This document shows positions 54,960 through 64,000 of a stretch of 64,000 bases of DNA, one piece after another; positions within the stretch are counted from its first letter, which is position 1; each line of letters starts with the position of its first letter. A program made the position numbers and the translations under genes. The stretch is from NCBI RefSeq assembly GCF_918797505.1, contig NC_092797.1:25557372-25621371 (forward strand). The letters are read 5' to 3'. This DNA comes from Bemisia tabaci (Eukaryota > Arthropoda > Insecta > Hemiptera > Aleyrodidae). The notes under the pieces were generated by a model. It was not told where the DNA came from, searched no databases, and worked only from the letters and a program-made list of their open reading frames with translations.

Positions 54960-56919
54960 GTATTCATGCACATACGTCTTCATTTTTGTTGCAGGTGGGT
55001 TCAAAGTCTTCTCTCTTCTGCGATAGTATCATACTTCAATATCTGTCATGCAATGCTCTAATTGAATGAGCCAATACACTCACCGTGGGTTATTCAACGG
55101 ATTCGCCAAACACTCGACAAAAGGCATGAGGTAGGAATGAATGAATGAAATTGGGATCTAGCATGATGGTACTTTGAATAATTTGCAAGTGATGAGTTTG
55201 AGGCTCAGGAAAGGAAAGTGTCTAAGAGAAACAGAACATTTATTATAGGTAAGTGTTCCTTACACATCAATAAATAAATTTAATGATGACAAATTATTTA
55301 ACACGGTGTATTGTATTAAAAAAAGAAGAAAAAAACAAGTTTAAAGTTTTCTTTCATACTCGATTTTTTTAATGACCAAATATATATCGAGAGTTTTTGC
55401 CATTTCTTTGCCAATAGCGATCTTTTCGAATATTTAGAGAACAAGCTGGAGAATTTTCACGGAAAAGGAAAAAATTAAATTAGTGGTTCTGTTTTTTGCT
55501 TGAATACGTTCAGTATCCATAAATTAAAAAAGAATGACAGTGACCATAGAAAAATTAACTAATCAACCAAAGATTAAAAATTAATTAAAATTCGATTATT
55601 TAAAAATTTAGTTAAATAACAATTGAAAACAGAAAATAAATTGACTATAAATATAGATTATAATTGTTTACCTTTTATATCAGGGTTAACTTAAAATAAA
55701 AAAAGAAGTTTACAATCTCGAAATTTATTAACATATAAGAAATTTAATATTATTAACATTTCAGAGTTGAAATAAAACTGATCAAACGAACGATCAATTA
55801 AACGAATCAAACTGACACGCAATCTTCATTTATTTTCTCTCTCAAAATATAAGTGTCTAATGTTCATGAGTGAGTCTTATTGATCTATCACGCAATCAGA
55901 AGCGATAAAAACAAGGCGAGCTGGAGCATTCGCCACTAAGTGAAGGAGAAGAGCACGGAAAAGTTCCAACTGCACCGCGGCGACTGTTTTCGTTCCGAGT
56001 TAAAAGCAAAGTGCCAGGAGTAGCGGCGTGCCTAACCTCTGCGGCGAGTGTGTAAAAATACCGGCAATAATTCAGTATTCACAAAACAAGCCCCCTTCCC
56101 TCCTAACTCTTCCCCCCTCTCCCTCCATGACCTAGCCAAAGAGCACACTAACTTCATAAAAGTGTTTGGAGCAGCACTCTACCACGACCACGGTTGAATT
56201 ATTTACTTAGCATCGAGACACTAAAAGCTCTGATCCTTTCAAACTATGAAGAGTCGCGAACAATAAAATAATGCTGGCGAACCGAATTCACCTTATTCGT
56301 TTTCAATTTGAATTTATAATCTGCAGCTATTCATGCAAGACTCCTGATTTATAGGGTAGGGTGGCGTTGTCGAGTTTCGCGATTTAATCGAGATTGTCGT
56401 CGGAAGGTGGAGGGGTGGGTTGTGACTCGATAGGCAGGCAACCTGGGTTGTTTGATGAGCGAGGAGGGGGTGGGAAACGGCAGCGTTGAAAGAAGGAAAT
56501 GAGCGAGAACAGAAAGGAAATAAAGAATAAGTGATATTACACTTGGCCAAGATGGAGATGGCTTCAGCTGCCAGATTTCATTGGCTTCCACTGAAGAGTG
56601 CGTTTTTTTAGGCTGTAAGAACTCTACTTTAGGTCAGAGTGCCTTTATAGAGAGAGTATGAGCATGAACAACTCGATTTATGTAGCTCTTAGGGCCCAAA
56701 AGAGCGACAACGTGCAAAACGAAAATCACCACAGAAGTGTCACTGCCAACCTATGCACTTGAAAGATAAATCAATGTGGCCGATAGTGCATTGTAAAATA
56801 AAGCGTCTTTAAGGATTAAGACTTTGATACTGAGGAAATTCGTTTTGAATTGGAATAAATTTAAGAGAGGTCGGAAATTTTTTTTTTAATTTTTTATAAA
56901 TAAATTCTTGTTAGAGTCT

Positions 56920-57800
56920 AGAAACAATACCAACGCAAGTCTGCCGCGTTGCTAGCTACTGAGAACAAGGGAAGTCTTAAAGTATCTACAATTTTCAGAT
57001 ATGTAATACGGACATCGGCTGAGCCTGAACAGTCGCATCCAAAAGTTGAGTCACAAATTGTACGTAACGTAATAAGTAGCCCTGTTCTTCGATGGCATGT
57101 AACTCAATTTTAAGTTTTAAAATTACGTTTTCAAATTTGGCGTCTGTCACGAGATTTTGACAAGTGAAGAGTCATTATGTGCCCACAGTTTGCATGATTA
57201 AGTGCGAAGTATGAAATATTTTTTTTACACAAGTTTTGCTTTCTCTGTTGATTTCTGGCATGTTCCTTTGACCGCTCGTATATTAGATGTGTATTAAAGT
57301 TCCACTAGGTTCCATCATTTTGTTGATTATTGGAAATTTATGTATCGAAAAGCTATGAGTCAATACTTGAGCGTCACTCATCAGAATGGAACTTTATCGA
57401 AGGTGGATGTTGTATAAAGTATACTTCAAATTATGACCTCATTAATACTCTGTCATATTTAATTTTTTCAAGAGAATACGAGCAAATAGAATTTCTTCAA
57501 ATTTTCACTGATTTATTTATCATGCACATCAAATTCTGTAGAACTTAGCATACTTACTAACGTGAATTGGATTACCTTTAAAAAACAACAACAACAGCGA
57601 AGATTTTAAAACATCAGGTACGACGTGAAACTATCCTTTTTAGCGTCCAGGAACAGTATCAACGCAAGTCTGCAGTGTTGTTAGCTGCTGATCGTTAGGC
57701 CCGAATCGTCAAGCGCCTTCAATTTAGAGGTATGCAACACGGACATCCATCGAGTACGAATAGTCGTATCCAAAAGTTGAACTCACAAATTGCACATAAC
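56920..57800 (-). repeat. G-family copies G7 and G8 in a direct-repeat pair
   Basis: 56920-57070 and 57647-57800 share CAACGCAAGTCTGC, GTTGTTAGCTNCTGA, the reverse G core (AACACGGACATCCATCGAGT in the second copy), and ATCCAAAAGTTGANNTCAC. They lie about 725 bp apart in the same orientation with unrelated sequence between. Confidence 0.7.
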
Positions 57801-58790
57801 GCTTCGTACATCTATTACGAATTACGATAGAGGCACGCGTTTGGAAACTTTCACCGTCTATATTTGAAACTTGTCTCTTGAAAAATAATGTATCTACTTG
57901 TTTGTAGGATAAATTTGATCTAAATTTAACTACTTTGGATATGCAAAACTAAACGATGGAAAAGTATGGCTGTGGTCTTTAGCGTGAAGACATTTCCGCA
58001 GATGGATCCGATCGGTTAAACATTGTACAACCAAGCTGAGGCAAGACTGATCCGTCTTTTGGAGGATTAAAAACGCTTAAGGGGGTTTGGAGTTTAATGA
58101 AGCCTTAAGTGGTTCTTACAAGCTTTGGTCATTTGCCTCGGAGTAGCAAACAAAACCAGAATTTGGCAAAATCGTTATTTGAAAACCAAGTGTACAAAGA
58201 TTTGAAAATTACCTTTTCCTCGATACTTTTTATCAATACCGATACAAGGCAAAATCATCAAAACTTAGTGACATTTTTAACTATCTATAGGAAGGATTCT
58301 TAAAGATATTTAATACAAAAATATCAATAAATCCGCGTGTGAAAATTAGTAAACTAGTAACACATTTGAAGCGTCAAAATCAAAGAGTCGGTACTTTTTC
58401 CCTTTCGCCACCCATATGACATCTCCGCCCCACGGACCGGGTCACCCTCAAACGGCATTCCAAAACCAATAAATTCGACTTCTATAAATCAGACTTGACT
58501 CAGTCTCGATTTTTGCTGGGCAAAAATTATCGCGGAAAAGTATACAAAGTACTCGCCTCGGTGACGTTAATTCGATCTTTATGAAATCGGATTCAAATTC
58601 ACTCCATCAGCTCGTTGACTCTTCCATTGTTTCGACATTTCTCCTTCATGGGCAGAATATGGTTCAAGTTGAGAATGTGGATGCATCAATTGACTTATAT
58701 CTCAAGAAAATCTGCAAAATATGAAGAGCTGATGTCTCTATCCGCTCTGTTCACTTAAAAAAAAAGTACAAATAATGTTTAATCTCTTAT

Positions 58791-59157
58791 TTAAGGTGAT
58801 TCGATGGACGCCATATTTTGTGTCAGAACCTCAGAACGGCATGCAATATATCGCATCAATTGGTTCCATTTTTTCAGCTACTCGTCAGGCGTGGTTTTTT
58901 CAGAGAGAAAACATCGTATTCGATACTGATATCGAAACTGCACTCGAATGCGATATTTTCTCTCTAAGAAAACCACGCCTTTATTACGTTGAATTTATTT
59001 GTTAAAATTGGTAAGTGAGTGCTTTGGTCTCCTGACAACAGAATCGCGATCTCAAAATTTGAGAAAAATGACGAGTAGCTGAAAAAATGGAGCCAATTGA
59101 TGCGATTTATCGCATGCTGTTCTGACACAAAATACGGCGTCCATCAAATCACCTTAA
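58791..59157. mobile_element. Fold-back element J2, TTAA flanks
   Basis: TTAAGGTGATTCGATGGACG at the left and CGTCCATCAAATCACCTTAA at the right. The arms carry CAATATATCGCATCAATTGG and its partner, and the centre pairs AGAGAAAACATCGTATTCGA with TCGAATGCGATATTTTCTCT. Taking the terminus as GGTGATT, perfect TTAA flanks both sides. Confidence 0.87.
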
Positions 59158-60924
59158 AAGATCTGATGGATCATAAGGCTATCGATTGGGTGCATCATTT
59201 TCTACACATTTGAAAGGCTAACGTGACGTGAGGTTAGTTTGAAGACATGACTAGTCTTAATTTTTCAGTTAAGTCCGTGTTTTTTGTGTATTCTCCAAAG
59301 GAAATGAATTATTTTTTTTTATTTTTATGTTTTCACCATTGACATGAATTTGGCGTTCGTGACGGTAAAGCAATTGAAAAATACTTGAAAGTATCATTCA
59401 GACTTTTTGTTAGTCGTAAAAACTCACAGAGGCGGGTGATTTAGCTCAGCCTCTCCCACACCATCCTAATTCTAAGAGCCAGAGGTATGAATCAGAGCAA
59501 CCCTTTTCGCGCGACAGATTTTAAGGGTTAAACAGTGTTAGCTGGCGGTTTGAGAGGGAAAAAAGGTGACGTGTAAGAGTTTCGGTTGTTGGTGTCGCTA
59601 GTGCAAAAGGTGGAGCCTAGGCAGCTAATGTATGATGATGAATGAGTTGAGCTTAGAGGGTGAGCAGAAGAGGGTTTATTTAGAGTAAAAGCATCATCAC
59701 AATGAAACTAATCCGTCACTGACTTCTTTAAATTTCGGCACCGTTCGATAGCAACCTCAGTGCGGGAATTTACATTTTCCCGGCTTATGTATAGTTCCTC
59801 TTTTGAGAATGTGCACGTGCGTGTTCGTGGATTTCTTTGAAATTTTAGAAATCTGAAACTGTGCGGCCAAAGCTGTTGGATTTAGTTGATTGCAGCGTTG
59901 AAATTTGATATTGGAGCCGTTAAGAAAAGTTTGCTGTTGTGTTCTTCAATAGCTAGTTATTAACTGGAGACAAAAAAATCTCGGGTCTATATCGATAACG
60001 GTTACTTGCTTCAACGCTTACGACATTGTACTTTTTGGATACAAAATTATTCCAGCAACTCATGGCAATGTACAGTAAATAATAGATTAAATATCAGAAT
60101 ATAAGAAACACAAACAAAAAAATCACACTAGAATGCAGAGAAGTTCTAACTGAATAACATTACTTTTATAGTTGAAACAAGTACACCGAAGACATAATCA
60201 ATTATGAAACCTATAAGGCCAAATACCAGAGCGATTCATCAGCATTCTTTTCCCAGTTTTGGTTTTCTACTTTTTGGTTGATAATTACTATTTGATCCGG
60301 TCAAACGGTCTGGGTTCCTCACAATGTTTTTCTACCCTTATTTTCCACATTTTGATGTATTGTAAAATGAATTATTGTACTTATAAGTAGGGCAGTTTTG
60401 ATGCTTTGTCTTAACTTCTCACTAAAGTATACATTATTATAATGCATATACCCGTTTCGTGTGAGTGTTTCGTTTGAGGAAGAGGAGAGTGCTTAATCAA
60501 GAAAAATCAACGTGTCACAAAAAAGAGAGCACAAAGATTCAGTTTAGAAAAAAAGCTGATGAAAAATCCGGCGATTTTGAGGTTTTTATGACGAGAAATA
60601 CTTCTAACGTCCATTCTTCGTCCAAAATGAATCAGTCTTCAATTCGGGAGGATAATTTTCAATTTGGACGCAGTTTTAAAGTTTACATTCACTCTCAAAT
60701 TTAAGAAATTCAAGCTCGATTTATATGTTGAAACATTTTCTTGAAAAGTTATATATTAAAAATTTTGATTACTTTTCCCATCGAACCTAAATTTTCCGTT
60801 TTAGATTTTACGTTATTATACAAACATTAAACAAATAAATAAAAAAAAAAATAGCCAACACCAGGTATATTGCTGTAATCCTGATAAATATTACTTCACC
60901 AGAAAAAAGTAATGCTGATTTAAC
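59158..60924. other. Repeat-poor DNA
   Basis: About 1.8 kb. 59430-59510 has a weak tRNA-like look (GTGATTTAGCTCAGCC) but a poor B-box. A plus-strand frame at 60465-60704, Lys/Arg/Ser-rich, has no recognisable domain. Confidence 0.35.
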
Positions 60925-60932
60925 ATTCTGGA

Positions 60933-61718
60933 CAGGGCCGGATTAAGGAGGTGGCCACATGGGCCGCGGCCCATGGCGGCAAATCTACAGGGTGGCAAAT
61001 TTTTCAATTTTTTTATGTGTAGGTATGAAAAAATATCGGATTTAGAAAAAAAAATTACAAACGAGAAAAGGTGACAAAACCTCTCATTTCCTGAGAGCAA
61101 AGTAATTTTTAATTTTGTCGTCTTTCAGTGATACAAGAGATAGCACCTTGAATTAGTCGAGTTAAGAGAGAAATCAAACACGCAATTCGGCCTGGAACGG
61201 CGCGGCGCAGAGAGCAATGATGACGAGGACTTGAGATGAAAATGAGAAGCCCTCGGCGCGGCGATCGGCATGTAACACATATTAGCGCCTACAAGACTAC
61301 ACGAATACTTCACGCATTGCGCCAAACGCGGTACGGTCAGCGCGAAACGCATGGCGCCTACAAGACTGCGTGAATACTTCACGCACTGCGCCAAACATGC
61401 CGCGGTCTGCGCGGCGCGGCGGCGGAAGTTAAAATCATTAAACCACATTCATGTTTGTTCTTTCATAATTTTTTCGTTCATTTCTTATGAATGGAAGGCC
61501 TTGTCCACACAGAGATAGGTTTACGAAACTTAACTTTTGCTAGGAGTGTTGACAAGGCATTCCCAAAACATGTGTTCAACACGAGTAAACGCGTCTTATG
61601 CACCCCTCCCCCGCTGGCACGTTCACTTGATGGTTTTTATTGATGTTTCAATACGAATGAGAAGGGAGCGGCAAAATACAGGCGGCCTATGGGCGGCAAG
61701 TAGGTAAAACCGGCCCTG
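60933..61718 (-). mobile_element. Complete hAT-type element Y1, 8-bp duplication
   Basis: 786 bp. Starts CAGGGCCGGATTAAGGAGG and ends TAGGTAAAACCGGCCCTG; ATTCTGGA occurs at 60925-60932 and 61719-61726. Just inside both ends are GGGCCGCGGCCCATGGCGGC and a related GGCCTATGGGCGGCAAG. A GC-rich block holds two related units about 68 bp apart (GAATACTTCACGCANTGCGC). It has no transposase frame. Confidence 0.93.
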
Positions 61719-61726
61719 ATTCTGGA

Positions 61727-62445
61727 TATAAAAAAGTGTGCGAGAACTCACAAAACGCTGCATCAACCGCTACAGCACCTATAGGTGCACTTTAGCAAAT
61801 GTGGAGGTGTAGAATTGCCTACTGTGGCGATTACTTCAGCGGTCTGTGAGTTGTCGCACACTTTTTCATGGCTAGAATATTGAATCAACATCACTTCTTT
61901 TTCGGTGTTGAATTCTAACAACACCATTGAACCACTGTTGAACATTAAGTATTCTTAAATCACGAGATACAGATAAAATTTTTCGAGTTGGTAGCTTGGT
62001 GCGTTTTGTTTTCGTTCCTTATTGTTTACAGTAAATTAGTAATTTTTCGGTTGACAATTATAACGTGGCGCAGCATGGCGCAGTACGATTGGATCAGACG
62101 GTGCATCGCAATTTAAGGAGGTCGAACATCGGAAACTCCTTTCCATTAGACTATGACAAATCATTTAATGCACTGTGAACTCGGTGTTTGCGTTGAGACC
62201 CATTTATAACTGGGCGTCGCGGGCGTGGGGCGTTGCGCTGCCTGTGTTTCAGTGGTCATAAAGGCTTTCAAAAAGATTAAAAGATGCTGCGCGCCAGCAA
62301 CGTTCAAGAGTCGCGGTTCGGAAGTCGGTAACCGCAGATTGTTCCCCTTTACGCCACGCTACGCCACCCGACCAAGGCGGACCTGCCCCCGGAGGTTGCC
62401 ATTCGAGGCGTCAAAAAAAAGTTGTACATGCAAAGTGAAAACAGG
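61727..62445. other. Unassigned DNA, CpG-rich at 62210-62400
   Basis: No repeat match. A 77-codon plus-strand frame at 62225-62458 ends inside C4 and is not supported as a gene. Confidence 0.35.
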
Positions 62446-62915
62446 TGCAGCGGCCTGATTGTTGGAATTTATAGACGAAGCCATGGACAGAGAAGATAAA
62501 GAGGATGTAGTTATCAGACGTCGCCAGATTTCCTTCGAAAAACAACCAATTTTCAGGATGATTTGTGAATATTTCTCCTCCGATTTTTTGGAGGAGTTTG
62601 TTCGAAATTTGATCTTCTGAAAATTACAAGGAATAATATTCATTACTTCCTTCAAAAATAGATATTTTTTGAGAGGAAATTTGACAACATTTCATACGGC
62701 GTTTTTTCTTAGCACGGCAATATTGGTGGAAGATGGTGGTTGTATTGGATAAAGGAGGTAGGTAATAGACTAACTATATCGGCAACTCACGGAAGAACCT
62801 TTAGTTAGACCATTTATTTTCTCCCTTAGTCTATATAAATCAGCCAAATTAACCAATAGGATCGCTCCAAACTCCCTGTGTCTTTTTTTGTCTATCAATT
62901 TCAACGATCAGCTCG
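62446..62915. mobile_element. Fold-back MITE C4, split by E5
   Basis: Left part (62446-62509) GTGCAGCGGCCTGATTGTTG and AATTTATAGACGAAGCC; right part (62721-62915) GGTAGGTAATAGACTAACTA, TTAGTCTATATAAATCAGCC and TTTCAACGATCAGCTCG. Matches C2 on both sides of the E5 insertion. Confidence 0.8.
62510..62720. mobile_element. MITE E5 nested in C4, left end truncated
   Basis: Begins inside the family (CAGACGTCGCCAGATTTCC) and ends CATACGGCGTTTTTTCTTAG then CACGGCAA. About 30 bp of the left terminal repeat are missing, so no duplication can be read. Confidence 0.75.
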
Positions 62916-63080
62916 CAGTGGCTAGGCGTGAATGATCGATTATATAGGTATTTACCCATTTGAAGTTGTGGTAAAGAGTCGATTATTAAGGTATTTGTTG
63001 CCAACACCCGTTTATCGATTCTTTTCCATAGGTTTAAACGACAGATCAATCGATTTATCGCAAAGCACGCCACGACACTG
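62916..63080. mobile_element. hAT-type MITE Q2, abutting C4
   Basis: CAGTGGCTAGGCGTGAATGA at the left and AAAGCACGCCACGACACTG at the right, 165 bp, with the Q1 interior (CCATTTGAAGTTGTGGTAAA, CTTTTCCATAGGTTTAAACG). Its left flank is the terminus of C4 and the flanks do not form an 8-bp duplication. Confidence 0.82.
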
Positions 63081-64000
63081 GTGAGAAAAAAAACGTGAGG
63101 GTTACGGATACGGAGGGCATGGATTCAATGATATCAAGATCATAATTATCATATCAATGATTTCATGATATCAAGACGCTCTTTGAAATTTTCTCGACTT
63201 GAAATCTTCTTAAAAATACCTGAACTATTCAATTTCAATGCTCATCGTAGAATCCAAGGCGACTTGAGGTCAAGAAAGAGTATCAGGGTGTCATTCAGTG
63301 CCAGTCTTGCTTTGGCTCGGTATGGATATAGAGTCAAGCGAAATTAAGCGGGAGTTCATGTTATTACCCAGCAAGACAGAGCGCAATCCCTTTGACTTTA
63401 TTTTACCTGCCTTTGAATAAACCATAAAATATTTAACATTACATTCAGAACATTATTGTGTACATGAGATGTATTCGTGTATTGAAAAGAGTATGAGGTG
63501 TGGGTGTGGGTGTTTATAAAATTAAAGTGATCTCTACCTGAATTGAATGGAGCTGACATTGTCCTTCGATATGACATGCGCGAATTTCAAATTATATTTT
63601 GGTTCGAATCATTTGGCCCATTATATTTAACTTGGTGCAAAGAGAGGAGAGGAATAACTGATACACAAGGTTATTTGTGAATATTTTTCAATGCGTCAAT
63701 TAAAAATATAGTGAACCACTATAGTGAATTATAGTTCATGTTAATCTTTTTAGTAATCAATTTTATTGCATGTGCGATGGGTTGCGTAATTCCCACTATC
63801 AGAACTTTATTTGTCGAAATTCACTCTGTTGTGTTTTTTTCTTTGACTTTACGGTTGAGACATGGCAAACTCGCCCCAAAGTCGAAGGGATGCCTGCACT
63901 CGTGGCCACGACCCTATGAGCCCGTCAAGCAACGAAAACAGGAGAGAGGAGCCCCCGTACACCCTTCTCCCATTCTGCTCCTTCACACAGTCCGCACTTT
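63081..64000. other. Unassigned window end
   Basis: Contains repeated ATGATATCAAGA at about 63129 and 63164 and AT-rich DNA. No exon or transposon match; the last about 150 bases are GC-richer. Confidence 0.35.

Larger units (their letters stand above)
54211..58790. other. Repeat-poor segment of about 4.6 kb
   Basis: The longest stretch with no complete MITE. It includes the possible signal-peptide exon at 54881, very AT-rich DNA at 55250-55800, a more CpG-rich patch at 55910-56070, and the G7/G8 repeat pair at 56920-57800. No gene model can be built by eye; it may hold introns or regulatory DNA of a host gene. Confidence 0.35.

Noticed and set aside
59430..59510. Second tRNA-derived SINE head (GTGATTTAGCTCAGCC)
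   Set aside because: The B-box is poor (GAGGTATGAATCAGAG) and no body or tail is apparent.

Overview
The window looks like nuclear DNA of an arthropod, most likely an insect; a hemipteran such as a whitefly is my guess, not something the sequence proves. It is AT-rich, has no convincing protein-coding gene, and is packed with non-autonomous transposons, mostly fold-back (inverted-repeat) MITEs, plus microsatellites and long homopolymers. I see no rRNA, no functional tRNA, no CRISPR array and no bacterial-style operon. Family letters used below (A, B, C and so on) are my own labels.

Elements with firm boundaries: one internally deleted mariner (3525-4464, TA target duplication); three non-autonomous Helitrons (6198-7047, 18241-19122, 26822-27694), each TC...CTAG between A and T and each carrying a tRNA-Ser/Leu-like module; hAT-type elements with 8-bp target duplications (R at 24380-24729 and 17760-18108, Q at 32338-32501, Y at 60933-61718); CACTG-ended fold-backs with 2-bp duplications (A, B and D); family E with 4-bp duplications fitting YATR; family J flanked by TTAA; a tRNA-derived SINE candidate (24936-25118).

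Layout: 0-3.5 kb holds a repeat pair with A1 and one possible signal-peptide exon on the minus strand. 3.5-7.4 kb holds the mariner, A2, Helitron 1 and F1. 9-10.3 kb is a tandem duplication and CTAA arrays interrupted by fold-back M1. 11.7-18.2 kb is a dense MITE cluster (E1, F2, F3, A3, C1, P1, F4, R1 in AA2). 18.2-27.7 kb holds Helitrons 2 and 3, a 470-bp TAAGTG array, B1, D1, K1, R2 and the SINE. 28-41.9 kb is another fold-back cluster. 44.4-46.3 kb contains nested and duplicated MITEs. The segments 49.5-52.7 kb, 54.2-58.8 kb and 59.2-60.9 kb are repeat-poor and are the best places to look for undetected host exons. 60.9-63.1 kb closes with a complete hAT element and nested C/E/Q copies.

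No genes work together here in any visible way. The biology is transposon ecology: repeated nested insertion, empty sites preserved in paralogous repeats, and local tandem duplications that carry MITE ends with their flanks.
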